Source: Pseudeuparius sepicola
Taxonomy: Eukaryota; Arthropoda; Insecta; Coleoptera; Anthribidae
Assembly: GCA_963920635.1 (NCBI GenBank)
Contig: OY987306.1
Coordinates: 10,744,001-10,808,000, forward strand
Direction: 5' to 3'
Length of the DNA stretch: 64,000 nucleotides
The notes under the pieces are model-generated. The model saw nothing but the letters and a program-made list of their open reading frames with translations. It was not told the DNA's origin and made no database searches. Each line of letters starts with the position of its first letter. The stretch's first letter is position 1. The position numbers and the translations under genes are program-made. This document shows positions 1-10,433 of this stretch, piece after piece.

Positions 1-1123
1 TAACTGGCATACCAATAACCACAGAATACCCCCTATAACCTATAATATGTCGCCATTTTTTTTCGTCGAGTGGCGCTATCCCAGTCCGTAAGCACATTGA
101 AATATGACGTCATGCTCGGGACTTTAATACCCTTAGCTTTTAACCTGCGTGTATCAAACTGACAAAAATACCCACAGAATGTGAAGGTGTTGCTGTTGTT
201 GCTTTTATCACTAGAGGCCTTAAAATGATATAGTTTATAACAGAAAGTGCGGTTGTTTTTTGGTTTTCTATCGCGTGTTGAAGTGTCGCAGAATAAAACT
301 GAATCACCCTGTACATATCCTCAAGTAAATAGTTAGAGCATGCACAGGTTGTGAGAAATATTATAGTTTTAACCTGGATGTTTTGAGGTTTTACGATTTG
401 CGACGTTTTTAGTAGAACCATAAGTTTTGCAAAGTGCGGAAACTGCTTCCAAATTCACTGCCAAAACATCTTATTAGGAGATAAATAAGCTTTGGTAAGT
501 ACCTACTCGAAAATCTCACTATATTTCTCGATAAATCCAATATGTCTTCTTTGCAATACCCCCTCCTTCCCGTTTGATCTAAAGCAGCAAAGACCCTTTC
601 CGCCCCTTCCCTTTTATAAATTAGAATCGTGGCAGGGGTCAAGCTGCGGCTGGTATGATTTCGGTAGGCTTTGAGCGATGTATCTGGGGGCGGTTATCGC
701 TCCATTGCCCTAAAAATTTGCATATCTTTTTCATGCTTCCTGCGGGGCACATTCCGTCCCTTCCATATTTAGGATATGAAACTGGAGGATAAAAGGGAAA
801 CCAGCGTCCGAAGTGTGATGAAGCCACGCTCATATTATTTACAACTTCATTCACAGACCCCTCAAAATATGTGGACCCTCATTCTTATTAATATGTGTTT
901 GGTGTTTGCTGCGGCTTTTTTCAATGCTAATAAATTGTCATTGAGAGATGTATCTAACTATACTTTTAGAAATAGTATAGACAACAAAAAATGGAAGATA
1001 GCTTATTTTTAGTAGATTGTTTTTAAATTTACTTAATGCGCTTTTATGACGAACCAGACCTAAACGTACCAATTCCAACTAAATTACTCCAGAAATAACA
1101 TATCTTCTTCCCTTTCTGACAGG
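1..1123. other. Unassigned AT-rich sequence
   Basis: I see no gene here. Positions about 200-311 match one end of a dispersed TIR family whose end reads AAAACTGAATCACCCTGTA; the same end motif borders elements near 27.5 kb and 48.6 kb. A 71-codon minus-strand frame at 639-854 has no recognisable domain. Confidence 0.5.
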
Positions 1124-1314
1124 CAGGGCCGTATATAAGGGGGGTTAGGGGGTTCAAACCCCCTCCCCCATGATGGTATACTTATATAAAATTAATTACC
1201 ACGCCCGGCGCCCGCCAAAATGGAAAAATTAATAATCGTGCTGGCCGATTGTACTGCTTGGATGATTGTAACATGTAACATGCCATCAAGGTCAAGCGTT
1301 TGCGTTTGGCAATA

Positions 1315-2360
1315 TACAAGGTGAGTTTTTTTTCGATGATCACTATGAGGATCTCGGAAACTAGCAGAGCTCGAACAAAGGTTAAATGGGAAAAGAATTG
1401 CGGTTTTAAATGCTCAATGTAATGCCCCTTTCGGATTTTTAAATTGTAGATAATTTTGGGCTTAATAAGATAATCCAATCCAATTTTTTTATGTTGTTTG
1501 TGATTTTTGAGATATGACATAAACTTGTGTTTTTTTAATGTAAATCATAGTTGGATGTGGCCTTATCAAATCGGCCATTTTTTTAGCTTTCCAAAGATAT
1601 AATACTCGGCATAGTTATTATAAAAATAAAAGAGCTATGGCTAATTTTCTGATTTCTTTTTTTAATTTTCACATAGAAAGCCATGGAATATCTAATTGTA
1701 ATTACGTTCTATTTTATAATTAGACATACTTCAAACTTTCGAATATTTTATTTTTAGCTGGTAACAACATGTAACAAAATAAAACAAAAATTATCATGAT
1801 GGAGGTCCACCACATATTTATTTGCCCGTAAGAAATTACCTAGATCAGCTCTATCAAAATTTGGATAGGGAGAAATAGACCTATTTCCTGGCCGCCCCAA
1901 TCCCCCGGTTTGTCTGTTTTGGATTTCTTTTTGTGGGGAACAGTAGGTACAAAATAAAGTACGAGACAATTGTTGCTCTTAGCAGCTGTTTTAGAAGCAA
2001 TTGCCAGTATTGACAGGCGCTCTCCAAGAAAGGCGACAAATTCAGTTTTAAAAATATGCAATATTTGCATAAATAATGGTGGATTGTTTCAACACCTTTT
2101 TTATTTTAAAAGGTGACCTTTTAAACTAATAATGATTTGAATTTGAGTTTTTTAATTTTTGTTTTATTTTGTTACATTTTGTTACCAGCTAAAAATAAAA
2201 TATTTGAAAGTTTGAAGTATGTTTTATTATAAAATAGAACGTAATTATGAAAATATACCATGGCCGACTAAGTGAAAATTTAAAAATTCAGAAAATTTGC
2301 CAGCTCTTTTATTTTTTATAATAACTATGCCGAGTATTATATCTTTGGAAAGCTCAACTT
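1315..2360 (+). mobile_element. Long-TIR mariner-like element, degenerate copy
   Basis: The left arm starts TACAAGGTGAGTTTTTTT and runs inward as an arm that is repeated in inverse from about 2140 to 2355. The whole arrangement matches the better preserved copy at 32022-33852. The right terminus is lost in the poly-C zone. Between the arms is the tail of a transposase gene. Confidence 0.7.
1979..2116 (+). pseudogene. C-terminal remnant of a Tc1/mariner-superfamily transposase
   Basis: The short frame includes LEAIASIDRR and ends NNGGLFQHLFYFKR then stop. The nearly identical frame at 33092-33238 ends GGLFEHLFYFKR. This layout, with a helical segment and then a final GG-x-F-(E/Q)-HL close to the stop, is that of the C-terminus of many insect Tc1/mariner-superfamily transposases. 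Family membership is inferred from this short stretch only. The catalytic domain is absent. The piece links the long-TIR CAGGGTG families to a Tc1/mariner source. Confidence 0.6.
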
Positions 2361-2879
2361 AAACCTAATTCCCCCCCCCCCCCCCCCCCATGGAAAACCC
2401 CTAGCTACGGCCCTGCAGTGACAGGTAGATATATACAGGGTGATTTACCCAAATGTATCATTTGCAGTGACTTTGAGAGTCGTGCATCCGAATTTCCTTA
2501 AAATTTGCTATAAAAATTTTTTAGAAATCAACAATTTTTTAGTTATCGCACTTTATTGCCATTGTATATATGTGGAAAATCTGTAGTATACAATTCTAAG
2601 ATTATTTCCAAAATTAAAAACGAGTAATTAATTTTGTGAGAAGTTCTTGCAACTATCCCAGGGACCCTTTAAACTAAGGGGACCCAGCAGTATACTTTCC
2701 AAAGTGAGGCCTATTCTTTCCACGTTCTAATGGTAACAGTGATGCCAAATATGCCATTTTATTAGAGAATCTATGAATATAACAGGTACCTTGATTGTTA
2801 GTAAAAATTAATAATGGTTTCCATGATCTCTAAAAATTAGACTTGACATTTCAACGGCGTAAGATTTAAGAAACGCCTT

Positions 2880-3076
2880 AGAAATTGTTGCTGCAACACA
2901 GATTAACCAGGACAGATCCGAGAGCAAGCGGCCGCGCCGATTTAAAATTCCTTCTCCTGAGAAGGAGCCGCGCGGCCCTGCCGGCTCCGAAAATCCGGTG
3001 CCTGTTCGGTATAAAGCGGCTCCCTAAGTCTGATGCATTCTCGTATGGGTATAATGTGGTCAATCTAACATGATAC
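2880..3076. other. GC-rich patch of unknown nature
   Basis: GC content rises sharply within AT-rich surroundings around 2920-3030. It contains GCGGCCGCGCC, the palindrome CCTTCTCCTGAGAAGG, and CCGCGCGGCCCTGCCGG. Both strands are open for about 62-66 codons, which is what a short GC-rich patch lacking TA-rich stops would give. No family is recognised. Confidence 0.3.
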
Positions 3077-3090
3077 AATAATAGTTATTT

Positions 3091-3210
3091 ATGTACCAAG
3101 GCACTGAAGTTCAACTTTTTATGACTCATGTGGAGTTTAGTTGCTGAGGCCTCTGGCCGAGGCAAATAAACCACATGAGTCATAAAAAGAACTTCAGTGC
3201 CGAGGTACAT
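3091..3210. repeat. 120-nt hairpin, copy 1
   Basis: ATGTACCAAGGCACTGAAG at the left pairs with CTTCAGTGCCGAGGTACAT at the right. The stem continues through TTTTTATGACTCATGTGG to a loop that carries TGAGGCCTCTGGCCGAGGC. Copy 2 is at 3702-3821, and half a copy lies at 15660-15730. Confidence 0.85.
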
Positions 3211-3268
3211 ATTATATTTTTCTTGAAATCGGAAAAAAATGTTTTATTAGGCAAGAAAATAATAATAA

Positions 3269-3359
3269 GGGATCACCCGTCCACGAACCGACTACGCGCG
3301 GCGTTGCTTGACTTTACCGATCGCTCTACCTAGGACAAGAAGTATAATGATGTACGGCA
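3269..3359 (-). repeat. 5S-rRNA-like segment, possible 5S-derived SINE head
   Basis: On the minus strand the segment reads GATCGGTAAAGTCAAGC, then AACGCCGCGCG, then GGTTCGTGGACGGGTGATCC. This follows the order of the internal promoter of animal 5S rRNA (GATCACCGAAATTAAGC, then GCGTCGGGCGCGG, then TACTTGGATGGGGGACC) with many substitutions. The first half of 5S is much less similar. It is too diverged for a functional 5S gene. A 5S-derived SINE or pseudogene is the best reading. The second copy is at 3881-3967. Confidence 0.5.
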
Positions 3360-3701
3360 TCTTCTAACAGAAAAACCAAATTGCTGCTTCTTGTGCACCC
3401 TACACATCAAATCTATTGATTTTCAAATTTACTAAAATATGTATACTGAAGGATTGCGCTTCTATAGGAAACAATTTCGCAATGTGTACGAAAAGTTAAA
3501 TGAGCCTTTATCGGCCGGGTTTTGAATATTTGGTCACTTTTGACGGGCGATTTCTCCGCGTCTGACGTTTGATGTTTATATCTCGCCAAGGCCTACTTAT
3601 TGAAAAAATCGTACAATAATGGGCTACATTATTGTACGATTTCTGTGCTTTTAATGACGATTTTGGGACATTTTAATGCCGATTTCAAGAAATAGTTATT
3701 T

Positions 3702-3821
3702 ATGTACCAAGGCACTGAAGTTCAACTTTTTATGACTCATGTGGAGTTTAGTTGCTGAGGCCTCTGGCCGAGGCAAATAAACCACATGAGTCATAAAAAG
3801 AACTTCAGTGCCGAGGTACAT
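3702..3821. repeat. 120-nt hairpin, copy 2
   Basis: This has the same stem and loop as the hairpin in the first tandem unit. Confidence 0.85.
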
Positions 3822-3880
3822 ATTATATTTTTCTTGAAATCGGAAAAAAAATGTTTTATTAGGCAAGAAAATAATAATAA

Positions 3881-3967
3881 GGGATCACCCGTCCACGAAC
3901 CGACTACGCGCGGCGTTGCTTGACTTTACCGATCGCTCTACCTGGGACAATTATAATGATGTACGGC
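3881..3967 (-). repeat. 5S-rRNA-like segment, copy 2
   Basis: This is the second tandem copy of the 5S-like segment, with the same internal-promoter-like blocks and a few small deletions. Confidence 0.45.
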
Positions 3968-4655
3968 ACCTTCTGACAGAAAAACCAAATTGCTGCTTCT
4001 TGTGCAGCCTACACAACAAATCTATTGATTTTCAAATTTACTAAAATATATATAATAACAATTTCGCAATGTGTACGAAAAGTTAAATGAGCCTTTATCG
4101 GCCGGGTTTTGAATATTTGGTCACTTTTGACGGGCGATTTCTCCGCGTCTGACGTTTGATGTTTACATCTCGCCAAGGCCTACTTATTGAAAAAATCGTA
4201 CAATAATGGGCTACATTATTGTACGATTTCTGTGCTTTTAATGACGATTTTGGGACATTTTAATGCCGATTTCAAGAAAAAATATGTACCTATCATGTCA
4301 ATCCAAGTAATAGCGGCAGCGCGTATAAGGGACTCAACAGCGCGCTTGTAATTCGAAACTAATTTTATTTTTTAAGTTTTAAAGCCTGTCCTGTATTTTA
4401 TAAAGTTCTTTAAATTTCTACTTGAATTTGATTACAGTGACTTTTCATTTCAAGTTTATAATATTTTATAGTGGCATTCAGAGCTGTCCAAGTATACTTA
4501 TTTGTTAAAATAAATATTTTTTTATATTTAAATACTTTTTGGAATTGATACTAGATCATACAGTATTGGTATTGGTATTGATACAGATCATCCAGAAGAG
4601 AAACTAGTATCATCATATTCTGCCTGTGGAAGTTTCCAATCAAGATTACTTTTTG

Positions 4656-4830
4656 GTATTTAAATACTCAGTATTCAAATACTTACGGTATTTAAATACC
4701 TCCTTACAGAAAATGAGTATTTGTATTTGGAATTACAAATACCGACAAAAAGTATTTAAATACCTACTTGATTTGGGTATTTAAATATTCTAAAAGTATT
4801 TTAAATACTCATGAAATATTTAAATAGTTT
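4656..4830. repeat. Cluster of the palindromic 12-mer GTATTTAAATAC
   Basis: Exact copies lie at 4656, 4688 and 4752, with variants such as GTATTCAAATAC, GTATTTAAATATT and GTATTTTAAATAC between and after them. A further exact copy lies at 5663. Spacing is irregular, so this is not a simple tandem repeat. Repeated short palindromes of this kind are typical of subterminal transposase-binding regions, but no terminal repeats or gene were found here. Confidence 0.5.
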
Positions 4831-5219
4831 TTTCAAACAAATACCAGATTTTTCTGTTGAAACTTGTTTTTATTTCGTCAAAAACAGATAAGTTTCTTAT
4901 AAATTTTAAAATACTAATAGGTAGTAGGTAACCTATTATTTTCTATTCATTGTTATATGAAAATTCAGATTTAGATGCATGGAAAGTCAGTTTTCGGTCG
5001 TGTTTTGGGTATTGTGATTGATGGGAAGTAAAGCTAGGTAGATACTTTTCCAAATCGCAGGCGTGTCGATAATTTATACTATTTTCGACTTAACTACACT
5101 TTTTCACTCAGTGCGCATTGAGTGCATTTCTATCATTGTCATTCTACATTATCAGGAAAAAGACACATATACACTGGCACCAAGCAAATGCAGCAAGTCG
5201 AAAATACCATTATTTTATC

Positions 5220-5501
5220 ACCTTCTGGGAACTACAATAAATAACAGATAGCATCCCAGATTAACAATTTAACATTTTTGGCGATTGTGATTTGCCTGTA
5301 CTTTTGCACTGAGTGCAATTTTGTCTCTGGCATGTCATATTTGTGCAAAATTGCAGTTAAATCGAAATCGCCCTTAGATTTTAGTGTCTTTGTCCGTTCC
5401 TAACCTAACCTAGTCGCGTCTAATATAAATATGACTTCTTTTATTTGGTTGAATTGTTATTCTGGGATGCTAGCCGTTATTTGTTGTAGTGCCCTGAACA
5501 T
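5220..5501. mobile_element. Small hAT-like MITE
   Basis: The right end, on the other strand, begins CAGGGCACTACAACAAATAAC and the left end CTGGGAACTACAATAAATAAC. Matching sequence, including AGCATCCCAGA-TAACAATT, continues for over 40 bases inside. No clear target duplication remains. Confidence 0.6.
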
Positions 5502-5698
5502 GACAAAATAATAATAATTATGAAAATGTCTGCAATTCAGAATGATACGTAGGTATAGATAACAGATAACCTTTCAAGAGTTTTAAGTACCTACCTAGGT
5601 AAAAAGTTGAAAAAATGATGTAGCTAGTTAGGTGTAGTATTATTATATTAGGATATAACTGGGTATTTAAATACTCGAAAAGTATTATATTGTATATT

Positions 5699-5790
5699 AA
5701 TAGTACATTGTGTACCTAGTAGGAAAAGCTGAACATTCCCGGACGACCGTAAAGATTGCCTGTCGAGGCGTAAGCCGAGACTGGCAATAC
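5699..5790. repeat. 92-bp block identical to 58229-58320
   Basis: The block starts AATAGTACATTGTGTACC and ends GACTGGCAATAC. I find no difference from the copy beside the tyrosine-recombinase gene at 58 kb, although the flanking sequences are unrelated. The copy here lacks the second half of the hairpin seen at 58242-58356. Confidence 0.9.
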
Positions 5791-6010
5791 AGTTGCAAAA
5801 CATATCGTAAATTTACTTATTTTCTGCGTTTTCACAAAAATGTTAAAAAATATCAAACTACGTATTGAGAAAAACCTAAAAAGTCGATAGTTTTTAAATT
5901 TTTAGGGAAAAAAAATTTGTGCTGTGACGATAAAAATATCATGGTCTAAGTTAAATTACCTCCTTTTTAATTTTCCAATGTCAATCCATTTTTCCTTTTA
6001 TTAATGTAAT
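5791..6010. repeat. Dispersed repeat shared with 45640-45850
   Basis: Both copies share ATATCGTAAATTTACTT, then a stretch with AAACCTAAAA, and then ATCA-GGTCTAAGT-GA. Identity is moderate. No coding potential is seen. Confidence 0.6.
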
Positions 6011-8067
6011 GTATCTAATGTCCAAAAATACGTTGAGCAGTAATTAAAACTAAGGCCAAAAATGTGTAAACGCACCAAAACGCACTGTCTGTCACTAATG
6101 TTTAGAGAACCTGTTCAAAAATGCCACCAGCAACTTAACTACCCAGACCGGCACCGTCGCAATAACAAGGCGCGCCAGCTGAAAGCGATGAGTCATCCAA
6201 GGGAGGTGAGCCTAAGGCGCCAAATTCAAATTTCAATGTGTCAACTTGGTAAATTTGGTAAAAAAAAACACTTTAAAATGATTGTTTACATATATAGGGG
6301 AGAGTCGTAATATCGGACACCTTAGCGAAAAGTGGAAAATGACAAGGAAAAAAAAAACAAATATTTTATCATATTTTTTTTAATGTGAACTACACAGATC
6401 ACAAAAAATAATGCACGGTAAAAAGAATCAAAAAGTTTAAACAAAAACGAATTTTCTCGAAAAATACACCAATGCCTCATTTTCTCAGTTCCTCGAAATG
6501 TCGGGTAGTATCGGACATCATTTAATTGGCCTGGCAGTTGTCACATTTGTAATAAATCTGATACTTATCTGCCCCAGAACAATCTAGGTGGGCCCAGCCA
6601 TGGCACTGGCAACATTGTATCCAGTCCTCCTCGAAGCTTTCACCACAAATTATACAATTGGTTTCTTCTTGTTGGACTTTTGTAGCTTTTTTCTGTTTGA
6701 TGCGTTTTGTAATATTAACGGCGTTCTCTTTTGGTGTTGTATCTTGTAATTCTGCAATTTTTCTTTTTCCTTTTGTCGCTTTTTGCGTTTGTTTTTTTCC
6801 AGATCGTATCTTGTATGGCGTGGATGTCAGAATTTCGCTCTTTGCTGTTCGTCTTTTGCTGGCAGTTAGTCGTCTTTCTATTGCTTGTGGAGTGGGCGAA
6901 ATTTCTTCCAAAATAGTTTTAAAGTCTTTCTTGACATCACTTTCTTTTGTAGCTTTCTGTGGCTTTCCAGGTCTCGTTTCTATAGGTGTCTCAGCTGCTA
7001 CGCTGCTGGATTGTTTAGATAAACTGGATAGCCGTTCATCATTTGTTTGAGGTTTTTCGGGAGTAGTAAAACCAGGTGGAAGTTTTACTGACTCGTCTGC
7101 ATTGTCACTTTGTCTTGAAGGACCAGGTTCTTGATCATAATGTATTCTTATATTTAGCGGTGAATTTTGTAGATCGTCATTATTTGGAGTTTTTTCTTTT
7201 TTATTAAAAATATCATCAGAAATATCTAAACCCTGAGCCCCAAGAAAGTCAATGTCTGTAAAAATTTGGGGGTTGTATGGATAGATGCCAGTGCACTCGA
7301 AGCCACTCCTGGCAAGTTCAATCCGGCAAATTTTAGAAAATGCGTGGTTAACAAGCCCCGCAATTTCATAATCAGTTATTCTAGCAAATGGATTCTTGCA
7401 CATCCATAGAGATGCTGCTTCATTGTAGGCATTTTTGAAAGGTTTCATAACAGTCCTATCTAGAGGCTGAAGTTTGTGCGTACAGTGTGGCGGCAAACTA
7501 AGCATATGTACATTATTTTCTTTTGCGAACTTAATAACGTCCAACTCTTTATGCAGTGTCCATCTATAATCAGAAGCACAGGCTCCTCCTTAGTAGGTCT
7601 GAGACGATCAACAAAACTGTGCATCCACTTCAGAAAAATGGAGCCGTTCATCCAACCGTTATCTTGACATGCAAATGTAGCATCGTGAGGAGCTCCTATC
7701 TTTAGGCGATCCGCCATCTTTTTCCTAGGAAATACACACTGTGTCCCGGATAAGAATGAACAGCATGGGGATATTGCAAACGGTGAGAGATAGAGCAACG
7801 GTTAAATGGGGAAAAAGTTGCGCAATTTCGAGGCCAATAAAATGGCATAAACAGATTTCTAATATCTTTTTTCGTTTTTGAGTTATTTTGAAAAAAGTAA
7901 AATTTTGCTTTTTCGATTTTATTTTTTTCTGAAGTTGTTGTGACAGATAGAAAAAAAAAGAAAAACACTTTCTTATGGCACTTTTTAACGGGCTTTAAAA
8001 CGGCGTTTTTAGATTTGTTCTAAAACGTTTCGTTTTTGAGAAACCATCTTCAACTTTATTTTTTTTA

Positions 8068-10433
8068 CCCACTTATTCCTGAACCACGAAGGAGGTAATA
8101 AAAATACACTACTTTTTGTATTATGCTTTATTTAGCTTCTAAAGAGAGATTTTAACATTTAGAATTGCATAAACAATTGTCAGTTTTTTAAAAAATGGCG
8201 TCCTTTATATAGGACGTCAGGAACAAGTACTAACAATAACTGTAACAATACTATTTAGTATGATAGTCTACAAAACAACGCACGTGAAGTCCAATGTCAC
8301 ATTTCAGACATTTTGTAGTGGTTTTTAGATGACATTTGCGACATCTTGTTTGTCGATCTTGTGAAATGACGTAGTGGTTTATTCCATCATACCGAGAATC
8401 AATGTTTTCTCTTTGACTGGGCCGACCTATAGAATCGTTCTTTACTTTGCTATTTGTTTGAAGAATAGAACAGGCAATTCTTCTTCGAAATGCTAGTTGA
8501 TCCATCTGCATATGGTCGCCGCAGATTCGGTTTAGTTGCCACGCATTCTGAATTGCCATGTCAATACAATGGGAAAATAAGCAGAAGTACCATTTTTTGC
8601 CCCTGATTGCTGTTCTATACAAAGACATATTTTGGTCACATCTGTCTACACCACCCATATTTTCATTATATAATTTGACCATATATGGCTGCGGTACCAA
8701 AATTGACTTTTTCTCCTGTTGGGAATATCTTTTCACCATGCGTATGGGATTCACACCAACAGCGTTAGATGCTAATGAGACTATGCTGTTATCGTGCCAG
8801 CTTGCAATGGTCAATTTTTTGTCCACATCTGCCTTATAGTCGTGTGTACCCCTTGCAGATTTCTTAAGTTCTGTTATTTTTAGAGGGTTTCGTGATATTC
8901 GGTTACTTCGAATTGTGCCGGTTCCTCGAATGTTATTTGCGCTTAGAAGATCAAAGAGAATCATACTTGAAAAAAAGTTGTCAAAGAATATGTGAAATTT
9001 ACTTTCTGGCCATCGATTTCTGAGTCTATCTACATATGTTAGCACAACTCCAGCACCTACTCCCAGGTCTTTATATTTTGGGGACACATGTGTAGAAGCA
9101 CCTTGGTAGGGTTCAAACCAATTTATATATCCAACGTATAGGTTTACCCTTTATAAATTGCTTACAGCCATGTCGTCCAAAATATGGCACCATGGCTTCA
9201 TCAACGCTATGGTGTTCCTTTTCAGGGGCAAACTTCAGAAAGTTTTCATTTAGTAATTTGAAAAGTGGCCGAATTTTTGAAAACTTGTCATTAGGAGATA
9301 AATTGTTGTTGTCAGCTATATGAAAAACGCGCATTATGTAATCAAACCGGTCTCTGGAAAGAGCTTCTGAAACAAGTTGGTTGGGAACATCTTTTTCTTT
9401 TTCCCAAAACAGTTTTCGCCTAGGATAGGGAACATAACCACTCAAAATAAGAATGCCTATAAAAGCTTTCATTTCTCTCGTCGTTATTGGCTTGTTACTT
9501 AGATTTTTTAGTGCAGCATATCGACTACTCTCTCTAGTCAAGAGATCCAAAATGCGTTCATCAAAGAAATTCGAAAATAGTGAAACCGGTGTCTCTTCAT
9601 TGTTCTCTGATTCTATCGTCTCAGCTGGCTCAAATACAATACTAGATTCGTACAGAATATGAGTGTTAGACCAGTTGTAAAGTTTGGAAGCCTTTGAAAC
9701 TGATGGAGTTTTCGATTTGGCAACTAACCTTGCTAATAGAATATTGTCGTCTTCAGTATCCGAACCTTCAGTAGGTGGTACCTCAATCTCAGCGGGTGCC
9801 CTCAATTGCGCAGCAGACAAATTATCTGGAGATACTGCATCCTTGTCCCCTGAGTCCTCATCAGTTTCTGCTCCATCTTCCGGCGGCAGCATAACAATGT
9901 TTGCTGAAGGATGGGGAAAATCATCGTCTTCTATAATTGTCAGCGCTTCGTGTAACGTAAAACCTCTAGAAAAAAAAACGACAATGAATATCTAGAAACT
10001 AGATTGTTCAAAAATTAAAATTGTTCTTCGTGGATTCCACAGTAATTGTTATCCCTAACGTACTACATATAGGACGCTTGCAAATAACCTCACATTTTCA
10101 CATGTTTGCATCTAATATTTGAGTTGTGAATGTGTAGGCTATTACAACTGACATTATGGAACACAATAACCTCACTAATAACGTTCTACTAAAATTATAC
10201 TAGATAAATTACTTACCTTGCAAATCTAATGCCATAATCCGACATTTTTACCAGTTTTTGTCATGCAGATGATGAAAATTGGTAAATGCTGTGTCAGTGT
10301 TTATAGGTTATATCAATGATGGCGGTCCATCTAAATGTCACTCACAGGTGGCGCTCTCAAATTTTTACACAGGGGCGCACTTACAAATTTTTAAAAGTAG
10401 TGTCCTAATAATAGGACGTCAGGGTTATCTGGG
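8068..10433 (-). mobile_element. piggyBac-family transposon
   Basis: The right end reads ATCTGGG followed by TTAA. The left end begins CCCACTTATT after TTTA, a one-base change from the expected TTAA. The outer sequence is continuous when this segment is skipped, because the mariner-like arm resumes at AAATACGGACC. Near both ends is ATAGGACGTCAGG (8207-8219, 10412-10424), a repeated subterminal motif with the palindrome GACGTC. The total length of about 2.4 kb is normal for the family. Confidence 0.85.
8251..10245 (-). pseudogene. piggyBac-like transposase gene with one intron and one internal lesion
   Basis: Exon 1 (10245-10217) encodes MSDYGIRFA plus part of an Arg codon and ends AG|GTAAGT. 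The intron is 10216-9966 and ends TTCTAG. Exon 2 resumes GFTLHEALTIIEDDDF, which continues in frame into an acidic N-terminal region and the transposase core. The core shows VDEAMVPYFGRHG (first Asp), FHIFFDNFFSS (second) and MGGVDRCDQN (third and fourth). A Cys-rich finger follows (CRKCHLKTTTKCLKC then HVRC), ending just before the stop at 8251. Near 9125 the frame changes between KGKPIRW and GYINWFEPYQGAST; the residues normally between them are missing, so a deletion of roughly 40 bases caused the shift. All catalytic Asp residues are retained, but this copy cannot make full-length protein. Confidence 0.9.

Larger units (their letters stand above)
1124..2415. mobile_element. hAT-like non-autonomous element enclosing a mariner remnant
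   Basis: The left end reads CAGGGCCGTATATAAGGGG and the right end, on the other strand, CAGGGCCGTAGCTAGGGG. These are imperfect terminal inverted repeats of the hAT type. TGACAGG lies next to both ends, but is offset by two bases on the right, so the 8-bp target duplication is not exact. The right side holds a run of about 20 C residues. No hAT transposase is present. The interior is largely a long-TIR mariner-like copy, so this is either a composite or a hAT element that received an insertion. Confidence 0.5.
3080..4279. repeat. Tandem pair of about 600-bp repeat units
   Basis: Unit 1 is 3080-3690 and unit 2 is 3691-4279. Both begin AATAGTTATTTATGTACC and end with GATTTCAAGAAA. They are nearly identical apart from two deletions in unit 2, one around 3950 and one around 4048. 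Each unit contains, in order, a 120-nt hairpin, a 5S-rRNA-like segment on the minus strand, and a second palindrome, TCGTACAATAATGGGC followed by its inverse, near its end. The high identity points to recent tandem duplication. Confidence 0.85.

Noticed and set aside
639..854. 71-codon minus-strand frame as a small gene
   Set aside because: There is no known domain, no splice context and no conservation evidence from within the window.
1140..1170. Possible tRNA B box in GGGTTCAAACCCC
   Set aside because: It is part of a G/C-run hairpin at the end of the hAT-like element; no A box, anticodon arm or cloverleaf can be drawn.
2371..2390. Run of about 20 C residues as a biological signal
   Set aside because: Homopolymer runs of this length are often sequencing or assembly artefacts, and a similar C-run lies near the related end at 23.94 kb, so it probably belongs to the element end.
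6062..6230. Possible host exon ending AGGGAG|GTGAGC
   Set aside because: The donor-like site is good, but the 80-codon frame has no recognisable content and no acceptor or partner exon was seen.
6658..7050. 130-codon plus-strand open frame
   Set aside because: It is antisense to the pogo transposase C-terminal half; its hydrophobic composition follows from the opposite strand's Lys/Glu-rich coding.
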